Below, piece by piece: positions 38,844 to 50,163 of a DNA stretch of 64,000 nucleotides. How positions within the stretch are numbered: position 1 is the stretch's first letter; every line of letters begins with the position of its first letter. Origin of the DNA: Meiothermus sp. (GTDB lineage: Bacteria > Deinococcota > Deinococci > Deinococcales > Thermaceae). Under the pieces are notes generated by a model. The model worked only from the letters and a program-made list of their open reading frames with translations. It was not told the DNA's origin and searched no databases. The stretch spans positions 1,900,041 through 1,964,040 of the forward strand of contig NZ_BPIK01000001.1 of the NCBI RefSeq assembly GCF_026004075.1, given 5' to 3'. The translations under genes were made by a program, and so were the position numbers.

Positions 38844-39606
38844 TCTGTTCTGGGTGGAGTTCAAACGTAGTTGGCTGTATCTGCGCCGTTACCCCAGCGA
38901 GTTTGTGGGGGCGGTAGTCAGCCTCAGCATCCTTTTCTTGCTGTTGTTTCTGGGGGCCCGGTTCCTGGCCGGGCCGGGGGCCGACTTCGGCGAGCGAACC
39001 GAGGCCCTCCTGGTAGGGTTTTTGCTCTGGACGCTCACCATCTTCGCCTACAACTCGCTTTCCTTTGGCCTTTCGGAAGAGGCCCAGACCGGAACCCTCG
39101 AGCAGCTCTTCCTCACCCCCTATGGCCCCATTCCTCTGTTTTTGCTGCGCAACCTGGCCGGCCTGGGAACCCAGCTCCTGATGCTGGGCAGCATTGCCCT
39201 GGTGCTAATGCTCCTGACCGGGGCCCGCCTGAGCTTCCCTCTCTTCGTGGTGCTACCTATTCTTACAGTACTGATTGGCAGCTATGGCCTGGGTTTTGCC
39301 ATGGCCAGCCTGGCCCTGCTTTTCAAACGGGTGCAGCAGATTCTGGGGATCAGCCAGTTTCTGCTAATTTTTTTGTTGCAGGTGCCGCTCGATGGCAGCG
39401 GCTGGCTGGCTCAACTGGGCTACTTTCTACCCCTGGCCCCCGGCGCCCACCTGGCCCGGCAGATGATGAGCGCCGGTGCCAGCCTGGACTGGGGCCTGCT
39501 GGGCCTAGCCTTTTTGAACGGGCTCTGCTACCTGGGGCTGGGCCTCTTGATCTTTAGCCGGGCCGTGCGTGCGGCCAAGCGACGGGGGCTTTTGTTCGGG
39601 TACTAA
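38836..39606 (+). CDS. ABC-2 type exporter, permease
   Basis: 256 aa from GTG 38836, overlapping the ATPase gene by 8 bp. Six membrane helices are arranged as in ABC-2 permeases, with the first after an amphipathic N-terminus (FWVEFKRSWLYLRRYPSEFVG). The segment EEAQTGTLEQLFLTPYGP is the conserved cytoplasmic motif of this family. It forms the membrane channel with the preceding ATPase. Convergent with hutH, 21 bp apart. Confidence 0.9.
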   Translation: MLDLFWVEFKRSWLYLRRYPSEFVGAVVSLSILFLLLFLGARFLAGPGADFGERTEALLVGFLLWTLTIFAYNSLSFGLSEEAQTGTLEQLFLTPYGPIPLFLLRNLAGLGTQLLMLGSIALVLMLLTGARLSFPLFVVLPILTVLIGSYGLGFAMASLALLFKRVQQILGISQFLLIFLLQVPLDGSGWLAQLGYFLPLAPGAHLARQMMSAGASLDWGLLGLAFLNGLCYLGLGLLIFSRAVRAAKRRGLLFGY

Positions 39607-39627
39607 CTCCCAGCAAACAGGCAGGCC

Positions 39628-41148
39628 CTATTCCAGCCCCCCCACCGCCTGCTCGGCCACCCGCACCAGCTCGCCGGAACGAATCAGTTCGCACAGGCGG
39701 GCCAGCTCGGGCTTGAGGTAGCGGTCGCGGTCGAGGTGGGGGATCTCCTGCCGTATACGGCGGTAGACCGCCTCCACCCCCCGGCCCGGGCGCAGCGGGG
39801 CGTGGAAGTCGAGGGCCTGGGCCGCCGAAGCCAGCTCGATGGCCAGCACCCAGAGGGTGTTCTCGAAGATGCTACGGGCCTTGCGGCAGGCAATGGTGCC
39901 CATCGAGACGTGGTCTTCCTGGTTGGCGCTGGTGGGAATCGAGTCCACCGAGGCCGGGTGGGCCAGCACCTTGTTCTCGCTCACCAGGGCCGCCGCGGTG
40001 TACTGGCTGATCATCAGGCCGGAGTTGAGGCCGCTGCCCTCGGCCAGGAAGGCCGGTAGGCCCGAGAGGGAGGGGTTCAGCATCTGCTCGATGCGGCGCT
40101 CGGAGATGCTGGCGATTTCGGCCAGGGCCATGCCAGCGTAGTCGGCGGCCAGGGCCAGGGGCTGGCCGTGAAAGTTGCCCGCCGAAAGGGTACGGCCCTC
40201 TTCGGGCAGCACCAGGGGGTTGTCGGTGACGCTTTGGAGCTCGCGCAACAGCACCGCCCGCACGTGCTCGAGCGCATCGCGGCTGGCCCCGTGCACCTGG
40301 GGGGCAGCCCGCAGGCTGTAGGCATCCTGTACCTTGTCGCAGTCCTGGTGCGAGCGCATAATTTCCGAGTCTTCCAGGAGCTTGCGCACGTTGGCGCAGG
40401 TCGCCCGCATACCGGGGTGGGGGCGCAGGCGGGCCACCGCTTCGTCGAAGGGCCGGTGGCTGGCCTTCAGGGCCTCCACGCTCATGGCCACCGCGATATC
40501 GGCGGTTTTGAGCAGCACCTCGCTATCCAGAAGCAACAGCCCCAGCAGCGAGGCCATGGCCTGGGTGCCATTAATCAGCGCCAGCCCTTCCTTGGCCTGC
40601 AACTCCAGCGGCGCCAGACCCACCGCCCGCAGCACCTCCGCCGCAGGCCGCACCTGGCCCTGGTAGGTCAGTTCGCCCTCGCCCATGAGCGGCAGACACA
40701 TGTGGGCCAGGGGGGCCAGGTCGCCCGAGGCCCCCACCGAGCCCTGCGAGGGCACCACCGGAATCAGGTCGTGGTTCAGAAAATTCAAAAGCCGCTCCAC
40801 CACCTCCACCCGCACCCCGGAGTAGCCCAGGGCCAGGCTCTGGGCCCGCAGCAAAAGCATCCCCCGCACCACCTCGGGGGCGAACGGCTCCCCCACCCCA
40901 ATGGCGTGCGAGAGCAGCAGGTTGCGTTGCAGCAGCCGGAGGTCTTTGGCCTCGATGCGCACCGTGGCCAGCTTGCCAAAGCCGGTATTGAGGCCATAGA
41001 CCGGCTGGTTTTGCTCGACGAGCTGCTCCACAAAGGCCCGGCAGCGCAGCAGGCGCCCCCGTGCGGCTTCGCTCAGGCGCACCGACGCTTTTTCCCGCAC
41101 CACCCGGCGAAAATCGGCCAGGCTCAGTTCTGTATCCAGTTCTAGCAT
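39628..41148 (-). CDS. hutH: Histidine ammonia-lyase
   Basis: 506 aa from ATG 41148 (GAGGAAG upstream); an in-frame start at 41178 precedes the RBS. The Ala-Ser-Gly triad that cyclises to the MIO prosthetic group is in [15 protein letters not shown]. Other marks are [11 protein letters not shown] and the C-terminal [12 protein letters not shown]. It deaminates histidine to urocanate, the first step of histidine use. It is transcribed away from hutC-hutU-hutI, and a HutC-type operator lies in the intervening 59 bp. Confidence 0.97.
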   Translation of the reverse strand: MLELDTELSLADFRRVVREKASVRLSEAARGRLLRCRAFVEQLVEQNQPVYGLNTGFGKLATVRIEAKDLRLLQRNLLLSHAIGVGEPFAPEVVRGMLLLRAQSLALGYSGVRVEVVERLLNFLNHDLIPVVPSQGSVGASGDLAPLAHMCLPLMGEGELTYQGQVRPAAEVLRAVGLAPLELQAKEGLALINGTQAMASLLGLLLLDSEVLLKTADIAVAMSVEALKASHRPFDEAVARLRPHPGMRATCANVRKLLEDSEIMRSHQDCDKVQDAYSLRAAPQVHGASRDALEHVRAVLLRELQSVTDNPLVLPEEGRTLSAGNFHGQPLALAADYAGMALAEIASISERRIEQMLNPSLSGLPAFLAEGSGLNSGLMISQYTAAALVSENKVLAHPASVDSIPTSANQEDHVSMGTIACRKARSIFENTLWVLAIELASAAQALDFHAPLRPGRGVEAVYRRIRQEIPHLDRDRYLKPELARLCELIRSGELVRVAEQAVGGLE

Positions 41149-41180
41149 CGCTTCCTCGCTTGACCCATTGCCGGGCAAGG

Positions 41181-41192
41181 TTGTATATACAA
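41181..41192. promoter_or_regulatory. HutC operator between hutH and hutC
   Basis: TTGTATATACAA is a perfect 12-bp palindrome in the divergent hutH/hutC gap. It has the TGTATA-type core known for HutC-family operators. One site could control both directions, relieved by urocanate. Confidence 0.75.
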
Positions 41193-41207
41193 GTGAGAGG
41201 ATAAACG

Positions 41208-41899
41208 GTGAAATACCTGCGCGTCAAGGAAGCCGTGTTGCAGGAGCTGCGCAAGCCCAGCCCCGGCTTTCCCCTATCGGAGAACAGCCTGGCCCGCCGC
41301 TTCGGGGTGAGCCGCATGACCGCCCGCCGGGCCTTGCAGGAGCTCGAGCAGGAGGGGTGGCTCCAGCGCACCCAGGGCCGCCACAGCACCCCCGCCCCCC
41401 GGCGCTTTAGCCAGGGCTTCCTGCGGGTGCGCCCCTTCTACGAGTTCGCCCAGGCCCAGGGGGCCAGGCCCAAAACCCAGGTGATGGCCGCCGAGTTGCG
41501 CCCCACGCCCCCAGAGGTACAGGCCCGGCTGGGGGTAAAGCAGGCGGTTTATGTGGAACGGCTGCGCTTTCTGGACGAGGAGCCGGTGCAGCGCGAAGCG
41601 CGGTATCTGAATGCCGAGCTGTGTGGGGAAATCCTCGAGCACGACCTCACCAGCGAGTCCATCCACGACCTGCTCGTCCACACCCTGGGCCTGCCCCTGA
41701 CCAAAGTCTGGCAGCGGCTGGAGGCGGTGGCTTTGCAGCAGGAAGTCGCCCGCCTGCTCCAGCAGCCCGAAGGCGCACCGGCCCTGCGCCTCGAGCGGGT
41801 CACCTACACCCTCCTTCAGCCCGTCACCTGGGTGGAGTACCTGATGCGGGCCGACCGCTACTACCTGGAAGACACCTTTATCCCCCAAGGAGAACGCCC

Positions 41900-41903
<4 letters not shown>
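41208..41903 (+). CDS. hutC: HutC-type GntR repressor of histidine utilisation
   Basis: 231 aa from GTG 41208. The winged helix is at residues 5-65 ([30 protein letters not shown]), then the UTRA ligand domain ([39 protein letters not shown]). HutC proteins bind urocanate and release the hut operator. Gene order and the palindrome 16 bp upstream support this. The stop overlaps the hutU start (ATGA). Confidence 0.9.
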
Positions 41904-43546
<1,643 letters not shown>

Positions 43547-43547
43547 C

Positions 43548-44519
43548 GTGGCGAAAAGGCTCGAGCAAAAACTAGCCCAGATTGCCGAGCTGCGGAGGGG
43601 CGAACCCACGCCCGCCGCCATCCAGACCCTTCAAAGCATCGTGGCCAAAGACGAGGGCGCCGCGGTAGCCAGGGCCGCCGAACTGATGATGGAGTGGGGT
43701 TTATTTGACCAGCAGGCCCATCTGGCCCAGGCCTTCAAACGGCTGCTGGCAGGCGGCGCAGAAACCGACCCCCAGTGCTGGGGCAAGGTGGCGCTGATTA
43801 AGGCCCTGCGAACCCTGGGCTGGCACGACCCCGAGGTGTATTTGCTGGGCTGCCGCTGCGTGCAGCTCGAGCCGGTCTGGGGCGGTCAGGAGGACAGCGC
43901 ACCATCGCTACGGGCTCTGTCGGCGCAGGCCCTAGCCGAGTGTCCTGGTGTCTCTTACGACCGCGCGATAGACGCGCTGGTAATTCTGCTGGCCGACCCA
44001 GCCTGGAACGTGCGGGTCGGCGCTGCACAGGCCATTGCCAGCCTGGGCTACCCCCAGGGCGCACCCCTGCTCAAGCTAAAGGTGCTCCTGGGCGACCTCG
44101 AGCCCCGAGTGGTAGGGGCCTGCCTGGAAGGCCTCCTCCACCTTGCCCGCACCGAGGCTATACCTTTTCTGCGGGAGCTGCTGGGGCATAAAGATACCGC
44201 GGTTCGTCTGGAAGCGGTCTGTGCGTTGGCGGCCTCGAGCCTGCCCGAAGCCGTGAACCTGGCCACCAGCACCTGGAAAACCCTCACCGACCCCCGCTCG
44301 CGTAAGGCCGTGATTGCCGCGCTTGCCAGTTCACACACACCCGAGGCCCTGGACTTCCTGCTGGAATTGCTGTCCAAGGCCAGCCGCTCCGAGGCGATGG
44401 CGGTGCTGGGAGCCATCGGCCCCCGGCTGCGCGAACCCGAACTGCTCGAGCGGGCCCGGCAGGCAATCGCCCAGAACCCCAGCCCCGCCTTGCGAGACGA
44501 GCTCGAGGCCCAGCTATGA
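43548..44519 (+). CDS. HEAT-repeat protein in the hut operon
   Basis: 323 aa from GTG 43548, one base after the hutU stop. Repeated helix pairs of HEAT type run through the chain, e.g. AIDALVILLADPAWNVRVGAAQAIASLG, LGDLEPRVVGACLEGLLHLARTEAIPFLREL and GHKDTAVRLEAVCALAASS. It has no catalytic motif. HEAT solenoids bind proteins or nucleic acids. It is embedded between hutU and hutI with overlaps, so it is co-transcribed, yet it is not a known step of histidine breakdown. It may be an assembly factor or a regulator. Confidence 0.82.
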   Translation: MAKRLEQKLAQIAELRRGEPTPAAIQTLQSIVAKDEGAAVARAAELMMEWGLFDQQAHLAQAFKRLLAGGAETDPQCWGKVALIKALRTLGWHDPEVYLLGCRCVQLEPVWGGQEDSAPSLRALSAQALAECPGVSYDRAIDALVILLADPAWNVRVGAAQAIASLGYPQGAPLLKLKVLLGDLEPRVVGACLEGLLHLARTEAIPFLRELLGHKDTAVRLEAVCALAASSLPEAVNLATSTWKTLTDPRSRKAVIAALASSHTPEALDFLLELLSKASRSEAMAVLGAIGPRLREPELLERARQAIAQNPSPALRDELEAQL

Positions 44520-45703
44520 ACCGTGTCTTCGTCGGTATCTCCGAGCTATACACGCCCAACGAAAGGCTCGAGCAGGCCGCTTTGGCCGTGCAGGACGGGC
44601 GGTTTGTCTGGGTGGGAATCGAGTCCAATCTACCCAGCGAATATCGAAGCTGGCCCCAAACCGACCTGGGCGGGCGCGGGGTGGTGCCCGGCATCGTGGA
44701 CGCCCACACCCACCTGGTCTACGGCGGCGACCGGCTGGGCGAGTACCTGCAGCGCGCACGAGGCGACAGCTACGAGGCCATCCTGGCCGCGGGCGGTGGG
44801 ATTTACGCCACGGTGCGGGCCACCGACGCGGCCTCCGAAGAGGAGCTATACGAGCTGGCGCGGGCTCGAGCGCACATCTTCCTGGCCCAGGGGGTCACCA
44901 CCCTGGAAATCAAGAGCGGCTACGGCCTCCTGCCCGAGGCCGAACTCAAAATGCTGCGGGTGATCAAAAAACTCAAAGAAACCCTACCCCAGCGGGTCTT
45001 CCCCACCCTGCTGGCCCACGTGATCCCCCAGGGCTGGGCGCGCGGGGGGTACGTGGAGATGTTCTGCCAGGAACTCATCCCCGAGGTGGCCCGCAGCGGG
45101 CTGGCCGAGGCGGTGGACGTCTTCTGCGACCAGGGAGCCTTTACGCTCGAGGAAACCCGGAAAATCCTCGAGGCCGCCCTGTCCCACGGCCTAAAGATTA
45201 AGCTCCACGCCGAGCAGATCGCCCACACCGGAGCCACCCGGCTGGCAGCGGAACTGGGGGCTTTGTCGGCGGACCACCTTGAGCAGTCCACCCCCGCCGA
45301 CTGGCAGGCCCTGGCCCTAAGCAGCACCGTGGGCACCGTTCTGCCGGGCGCTGCGGTGATCCTGCGCAAGCCCTTCCCCAAGGCCAGAGCCATGTGGGAT
45401 GCAGGCGTAAAGGTAGCAATTGCCACCGACCACAACCCCGGCAGCAGCCCGCTTTATAGCCCCTGGCTGGGGATGCAGCTCGCTATTAGCCTGGGCGGCC
45501 TGAGCGCCGAGGAAGCCCTGGTGGCCCATACCGCGCACGCCGCCCTCGCGCTGGGGCGGGCAGACCTGGGCCGGATTGAGGTGGGGGCACAGGCCGATTT
45601 TGTGGTGCTGAACTCGAGGAAGGCGCTCGAGGGCCTCTACCGCTGGGGGCATCTGCCCTTGTGGAAAGTGTTCGTGGGTGGGACAGATTGTGTTGCCACC
45701 TAG
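44516..45703 (+). CDS. hutI: Imidazolonepropionase
   Basis: 395 aa, starting at ATG 44516 with a 4-bp overlap. Amidohydrolase-fold metal ligands appear as DAHTHLVYGGDR, LLAHVIPQ, KLHAEQIAHTGA and ATDHNPGSSP. The motif RGDSYEAILAAGGGIYATVRAT is specific to HutI. It opens imidazolonepropionate to N-formimidoylglutamate, the third step. The enzyme for the last step (HutG or HutF/HutG route) is not in this window. Confidence 0.96.
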   Translation: MNRVFVGISELYTPNERLEQAALAVQDGRFVWVGIESNLPSEYRSWPQTDLGGRGVVPGIVDAHTHLVYGGDRLGEYLQRARGDSYEAILAAGGGIYATVRATDAASEEELYELARARAHIFLAQGVTTLEIKSGYGLLPEAELKMLRVIKKLKETLPQRVFPTLLAHVIPQGWARGGYVEMFCQELIPEVARSGLAEAVDVFCDQGAFTLEETRKILEAALSHGLKIKLHAEQIAHTGATRLAAELGALSADHLEQSTPADWQALALSSTVGTVLPGAAVILRKPFPKARAMWDAGVKVAIATDHNPGSSPLYSPWLGMQLAISLGGLSAEEALVAHTAHAALALGRADLGRIEVGAQADFVVLNSRKALEGLYRWGHLPLWKVFVGGTDCVAT

Positions 45704-45709
45704 CCGCTT

Positions 45710-46297
45710 TCACTCCAGCGCCCGCCACAGATACCAAGCTGCGTGGGAGCGGTAGGGCCTAAAGCGCTCGCCCAGCGCCTCTAGCTCGTCCCGCTCGGCC
45801 ACCCCGTACAGCTTCTGGGCGCCTTTACGGATACCCAGATCCAGCACTGGCCAGACATCGGGGCGGCCCAGGCCAAACATCAAAAACATCTGCACCGTCC
45901 AGACCCCAATGCCCTTTACCTGGGTCAGGTGCGCAACAAGTGCCTCGTCGGGCTGGTGCTCGATCTCCCGCAGCCCCCCTTCCAGCGCGAAGCGCGACAA
46001 GTCCTGCACGTAGCGGGCTTTGGCGCTGGATAGCCCCACCGCCCGTAAGTCCTCGAGAGCAGCCCGGTACAGCACCTCGGGCTCGATGGCAAAGCGGCTG
46101 GATAAGCGCTGCCAGATAGTATCGGCGGCCTTGCCTGAAAGCTGTTGGCCAACAATGGAGCTGAGTAGCACCTGGTAAGGTGCGCGCCGCGGAAATGGGT
46201 GGGGTGCAAAGGGAGCCGGGCCGTGTTGGTGGGCCAGCTTTCGCATAACTGCATCGGCAAAGTCGACCTGGAGTCTAGGGAGCCTCGAGCGAGCCAT
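45710..46297 (-). CDS. AlkA-type DNA-3-methyladenine glycosylase
   Basis: 195 aa from ATG 46297, with GGGAGGGG upstream; an in-frame start at 46324 lies inside moaC. Helix-hairpin-helix glycosylase: hairpin LTQVKGIGVWTVQMFLMFGLG followed by the catalytic Asp in VWPVLDLGIRKG. It has no Fe-S cysteines and lacks the N-terminal domain of E. coli AlkA, like the short archaeal/Deinococcus form. It removes alkylated purines; together with the ATL protein, this window carries two alkyl-damage functions. It follows moaC by 8 bp and is convergent with hutI. Confidence 0.88.
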   Translation of the reverse strand: MARSRLPRLQVDFADAVMRKLAHQHGPAPFAPHPFPRRAPYQVLLSSIVGQQLSGKAADTIWQRLSSRFAIEPEVLYRAALEDLRAVGLSSAKARYVQDLSRFALEGGLREIEHQPDEALVAHLTQVKGIGVWTVQMFLMFGLGRPDVWPVLDLGIRKGAQKLYGVAERDELEALGERFRPYRSHAAWYLWRALE

Positions 46298-46305
46298 GGC
46301 CGATT

Positions 46306-46782
46306 CTACCCCTCCCGCCGCCACTCTCCCGACTTACCCCCCGACTTGTGTAGCAAGCGCAGGCTGGCAATTTCAAGGCCCTTGCTGGCCGCCTTGAGCA
46401 TGTCGTAGACAGTGAGGGCAGCCACCGCGCAGGCCGTCAAAGCCTCCATCTCCACCCCGGTCTCGGCCTTGGTCTTGACAGTGGCGGTAATGTGAACGCG
46501 GGCTTCCTCTGGCCGGAACTGCAGTCGCACTTCGGCGCTGGTGATGGGCAATGGATGGCACAGGGGAATCAGATCTCCAGTTTTTTTGGCTGCCATTATC
46601 CCGGCCAGCTGGGCTACGCTCAGGGGATCGCCTTTGCCCACCCCACCTTCCTGGAGGGCTTCCACTGCCTCCGGGGTAAGCAACACGGTCGCCTCAGCAG
46701 TCGCCGAGCGCAGGGTGGCGGCTTTCTCGCTTACGTCCACCATGCGCGGCTTTCCGTCTTCAAAGTGTGTGAGCTTCCCCAT
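46306..46782 (-). CDS. moaC: Cyclic pyranopterin monophosphate synthase
   Basis: 158 aa. MoaC motifs [39 protein letters not shown] and [23 protein letters not shown], with the active-site Lys and His residues. It makes cPMP from the MoaA product in molybdenum cofactor synthesis. No other moa gene is adjacent; the partner downstream is a DNA glycosylase. Confidence 0.97.
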   Translation of the reverse strand: MGKLTHFEDGKPRMVDVSEKAATLRSATAEATVLLTPEAVEALQEGGVGKGDPLSVAQLAGIMAAKKTGDLIPLCHPLPITSAEVRLQFRPEEARVHITATVKTKAETGVEMEALTACAVAALTVYDMLKAASKGLEIASLRLLHKSGGKSGEWRREG

Positions 46783-46796
46783 ATACCAAGCCTACT

Positions 46797-47567
46797 TCAA
46801 ATGTCCTTTCGCTCAAAAATTAGCAGGGCCAGCACAGAAAACCCTACGGTGTAGATGATGAGCAGTGGCAGTCCCAACCCCACTGCCGCCGGGCGGATGT
46901 ACAGGTCGAGGTAGCTGGTCAGCAAGAACGGCTGGATAGCCGGAAAGGCAATTAGGAGGCGCATCAGGAGGAGCGTCGAGACTGCCGCCAAAGCCGCCGA
47001 AGTGGTACTCAAGAAAATGACCGCGTAGAGCATGGCCAACGCCGAAAGTGGCCAGAGCACCACACCGGCCAGCGCATGGGCCCGCAGCAGCTCCGTCAGG
47101 GCCCCTACAGGGCTAAGCTGGCCCACGCCGGCAAAGCTACCCGCGCCCAGGCCGGTTCCACCAAAAAAGCTCCCCAGGCCAAAGGGTAGGCCTGCCAGCA
47201 ACGAACCCACCAAGCTGATTGCCAGCAGAATGAAGGGGTAGACCAGCACCACGATAATTTTGGCCAAAAGCAGGCGGCTGCGGGGACTGGGCCGCAGCAA
47301 CACCGACTTGAGGGTGCCCATCGAGACCTCCGAGCCCAGCACCTCCGCTGCAGCCATGGCGGTTAGAAAGGGGAACAAAAAATCCATCCCGGTCAGCAGG
47401 GATAAGGCCGGCACCTGCCAACCCGAGACCAGCTCGAGGCCGTACTGAGCACGCAAACCAGGCGCAAAGGCCCACAACAGGGGTAGCACCAGGGCGGCCA
47501 GCAAGCCAATCTGCACCGAGCGCAGCCGCATCAGTTTGCCGAACTCCCAGATCAATACGCGCAGCAT
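46797..47567 (-). CDS. ABC-2 type transporter, permease
   Basis: 256 aa with six membrane helices. AEVLGSEVSMGTLKSVLLRPSPRSRLLLAKIIVVLVY is the characteristic segment of the NatB/YhfC-like ABC-2 permeases. It lies 54 bp downstream of its ATPase gene on the same strand. The substrate is unknown. Confidence 0.9.
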   Translation of the reverse strand: MLRVLIWEFGKLMRLRSVQIGLLAALVLPLLWAFAPGLRAQYGLELVSGWQVPALSLLTGMDFLFPFLTAMAAAEVLGSEVSMGTLKSVLLRPSPRSRLLLAKIIVVLVYPFILLAISLVGSLLAGLPFGLGSFFGGTGLGAGSFAGVGQLSPVGALTELLRAHALAGVVLWPLSALAMLYAVIFLSTTSAALAAVSTLLLMRLLIAFPAIQPFLLTSYLDLYIRPAAVGLGLPLLIIYTVGFSVLALLIFERKDI

Positions 47568-47621
47568 GGTTCGCTCCCGATAAGAAGCCCAGGGCCTTGC
47601 ATTCGTATGCTGATTTTAGCT

Positions 47622-48539
47622 CTAAGCATTTTTTACCCTTTCGCGGTAGTAATCGTAGAGGTCGAAGTAGTCGGGTTCCAAGAACTGCACCTGGTAGTGC
47701 TCACGCACCAGGGCGGCCAAGGCCACGCTGGGCGAACCCTCAAAAATCACATTCACGCCGCGCAGACTCACGTTTTGTACGCCTGGCACTGTTTTCAGGA
47801 AGGCCGCAGCTTTGGCTGGGTCATCCACGCGCAGGCGGTAGGTCTCACCCTTGGTACCGAGCTTAACCTCCTCCAAAAGCCGCCCACCTCCCAGAATGCC
47901 AACTTTATCCACATAGGCCGAGACTTCGCGCAGGTGGTGGGTGGAGAGCAGCACCGCCACGCCTTTCCAGGCCAGCTCTGCTAGAATCTCGTGCACCTTG
48001 TTGATGCCCTGGGGGTCCAGGCCGCTGGTCGGCTCATCCAGAATCAGGATTTGCGGCTCGTGCAGAATAGCCGAGGCCAGTCCCAGGCGTTGGCGCTGGC
48101 CCAGTGAGTAGGTGCGCACTGGCTGGTCGGCCACGGCCAAAAGCTCGAGCCGCACCAACACCTCCCGGATACGGGCTTCCGCGTCGGCCATACCGGTTAG
48201 GAAAGCGATCATCTCCAGGTTCTGCCTTCCGGTCATGTGTGGATAAAAGGCCGCCGGAGCCTCCACCACCGCCCCCAGGGCCCGTCTTGCCACATAGCCA
48301 CCGTTGTAGACGTCCTGCCCCAGCATTCGCACCACCCCGGAGGTAGGAAAGGCCAGACCCGTGAGCAGGCGAATCAGGGTGGTCTTGCCGGAGCCGTTGG
48401 GCCCGGCCAGGGCATACACCTCGCCCGGCTGTACGGCGAAAGTGATGTTTTCTAGCACGGGTTTGCGTCCGTACTTTTTCCCCAGCCGCTCGGCCTCGAG
48501 GGCGGCTCCCGGGGTGCTGCTGACCTCAGCTTCACTCAT
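47622..48539 (-). CDS. ABC-2 type transporter, ATP-binding protein
   Basis: 305 aa. Walker A ALAGPNGSGKTTLIRLL, signature YSLGQRQRLGLASAI (a Tyr-Ser-Leu-Gly-Gln variant common in BcrA-type ATPases), Walker B ILILDEPTSGLDP and switch His LLSTHHLREV. A C-terminal extension of about 80 residues is typical. With the permease encoded downstream it forms an exporter of the bacitracin-resistance/CcmA class. Substrate not deducible. Confidence 0.92.
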   Translation of the reverse strand: MSEAEVSSTPGAALEAERLGKKYGRKPVLENITFAVQPGEVYALAGPNGSGKTTLIRLLTGLAFPTSGVVRMLGQDVYNGGYVARRALGAVVEAPAAFYPHMTGRQNLEMIAFLTGMADAEARIREVLVRLELLAVADQPVRTYSLGQRQRLGLASAILHEPQILILDEPTSGLDPQGINKVHEILAELAWKGVAVLLSTHHLREVSAYVDKVGILGGGRLLEEVKLGTKGETYRLRVDDPAKAAAFLKTVPGVQNVSLRGVNVIFEGSPSVALAALVREHYQVQFLEPDYFDLYDYYRERVKNA

Positions 48540-48646
48540 GGGTGCGATTATACGCGCGTAACGCGCCAGGATATGTTCACCTGTGGCCCCTCCTTAACCT
48601 AGAGTGCCCCACGAGCACCGTTGAGCGTTGGGGTAGACTGTGAGAC

Positions 48647-49225
48647 GTGATTTATTCGCTCGAGCAAGCCCCAAAGCAACCCCTGGGCGAAGTGGCCGAT
48701 CTACAACAGCTCCTCAAAGCCGGCCTGCCCGTAACGCCTACCCTGGTGCTGGAGGGGGTAGAAACCGAGTTCTACCAGCTAGGCAACCTGGCCGAGCAGA
48801 TCCGGCGGGCCTTTGAAGGGGTGTTTGGCGCACGCCTGGACGAAGAAAAGCTGGAAAAGGCCTGTGCTTTTGCGGAAAAGCTGCTGCGCGAGTCGTACCT
48901 GCTGCCCGAACGCGCCGACGAGGTTCGCGCGGCCTTGCCGGAAGGCCCGGTGCTGGTACGCTACGCGGGCGAGGCTCCTTTTGGCCTCGAGGCCGGCAAA
49001 CAAGAAGCTCTATGGGCCCTCAAGCGCCTGTGGGCCAGCCGCTGGCAACTCGACGCGGTGCTGCTACGGGGGCCCGAGCTAGCCCCCCCCGAGGCGGCCA
49101 GCCTGGTACAAGCAGCAGGGGATGAACTAGTTCTGGATGAGGCACTCTCGGCGCAGGCCGGTCTGGTGTTGGGACGCGCGGTCAAGGTCTGGGCCAGCCA
49201 GGGCCGGGTGGTACGGGTGGTATAG
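48647..49225 (+). CDS. Protein resembling a degenerate PEP-synthase-type N-terminal domain
   Basis: 192 aa from GTG 48647, 7 nt after a TAGACT box (leaderless pattern). Segments LQQLLKAGLPVTPTLVLEG and GPVLVRYAGEAPFGLEAGKQEALWALKRLWAS resemble the N-terminal nucleotide-binding domain of PEP synthase/PPDK (GLPVPPGFV... VRSS...). The chain is far shorter and the usual ATP-site residues are not evident, so catalysis is unlikely. It is followed by the histidinol phosphatase gene after 9 bp, possibly in one transcript. The resemblance is weak. Confidence 0.6.
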   Translation: MIYSLEQAPKQPLGEVADLQQLLKAGLPVTPTLVLEGVETEFYQLGNLAEQIRRAFEGVFGARLDEEKLEKACAFAEKLLRESYLLPERADEVRAALPEGPVLVRYAGEAPFGLEAGKQEALWALKRLWASRWQLDAVLLRGPELAPPEAASLVQAAGDELVLDEALSAQAGLVLGRAVKVWASQGRVVRVV

Positions 49226-49234
49226 GAGAAGTAG

Positions 49235-50023
49235 ATGTACGACAGTCACATGCACACCTCCCTCTGCAAGCACGCCGTGGGCACGCCCACCCAGTATGTG
49301 CAGGCCGCCAAGGACGCCGGGCTCGAGGGCATCGTCATAACCGACCACAGCCCCATGCCGACCTGGTTCGACCCCGAGGTGCGCATGGAGCTGGAGGAGC
49401 TACCCTTCTACCACGCCCTGCTCGAGCGGGTGCGGGCCGAGGCCGGCGATTTTTACGTGGGAATTGGCCTCGAGGCCGACTATCACCCCGGCACCGAGTA
49501 CTTTGTGAAAAGGCTTCTGTCCAGCTACGACTACGACTACATCATCGGCTCGGTGCACTACCTGGGAGCCTGGCCTTTCGACAACCCACGCTATGCGAGC
49601 GAGTTCGAGGAGCGCGACCTGCGCGCGGTCTACCGGGCCTACTTCAAGCTGGTGGCCGAAGCCGCCCGCACGGGCCTTTTTCACGCCATTGGGCACCTGG
49701 ACCTGCCCAAGGTGATGGGCTACCGGCCCCCCGAAGGCTACGCCGACCTGGCCGAGGAGGCCCTGCAGGTGATTGCGGGTGAGGGGCTGGCCCTGGACGT
49801 CAACACCGCCGGATGGCGCAAAAAAGCCGGCGAAATCTACCCCAGCCCCGAGCTCCTAGAGCGGGCCCGCGCCCTGGGGATTCCCGTGGTGCTGGGCTCC
49901 GACGCCCACCGCCCGGAGGACGTGGCCCACCGCTTCGCCGACGCGGTAAAACTGTTGAAATCGCTGGGCTATACCCAGGCTGTGGTGTTCAGGTCAGGGA
50001 AGCCAGCACCCTATGCTTTATGA
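49235..50023 (+). CDS. PHP-type histidinol-phosphatase
   Basis: 262 aa, with GGAGAAG before ATG 49235. PHP metal-site motifs run in order: DSHMHTSLCKHA, VITDHSPM, GIGLEADYHPG, IIGSVHYLG, AIGHLDLPK, LDVNTAGW and VLGSDAHRPEDV. This is the HisK/HisJ family, which dephosphorylates histidinol phosphate in histidine synthesis; a Thermus protein of this family has been structurally studied. Its stop overlaps the start of a small membrane-protein gene. Confidence 0.92.
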   Translation: MYDSHMHTSLCKHAVGTPTQYVQAAKDAGLEGIVITDHSPMPTWFDPEVRMELEELPFYHALLERVRAEAGDFYVGIGLEADYHPGTEYFVKRLLSSYDYDYIIGSVHYLGAWPFDNPRYASEFEERDLRAVYRAYFKLVAEAARTGLFHAIGHLDLPKVMGYRPPEGYADLAEEALQVIAGEGLALDVNTAGWRKKAGEIYPSPELLERARALGIPVVLGSDAHRPEDVAHRFADAVKLLKSLGYTQAVVFRSGKPAPYAL

Positions 50024-50163
50024 GCATTTACCTACTGCTGGGAGTCTTGCTGGTGCTGGTGTTGCTGTTGCCGGGGGTGTTGCTGGCAGTTTGGTTCGAG
50101 CGACGCTATGGGCCGCAGTTTGAGCGATGGGTGCAGCAAGTAAAGCGCCGATGGCGGCTCTAG
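50020..50163 (+). CDS. Small single-helix membrane protein
   Basis: 47 aa, ATG 50020 overlapping the phosphatase stop (ATGA). A strongly hydrophobic helix (IYLLLGVLLVLVLLLPGVLLAVWF) is followed by a basic cytoplasmic tail (ERRYGPQFERWVQQVKRRWRL). No family recognised. The overlap suggests translational coupling. The 180 bp after it contain no further gene, only the polX promoter region. Confidence 0.6.
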   Translation: MSIYLLLGVLLVLVLLLPGVLLAVWFERRYGPQFERWVQQVKRRWRL

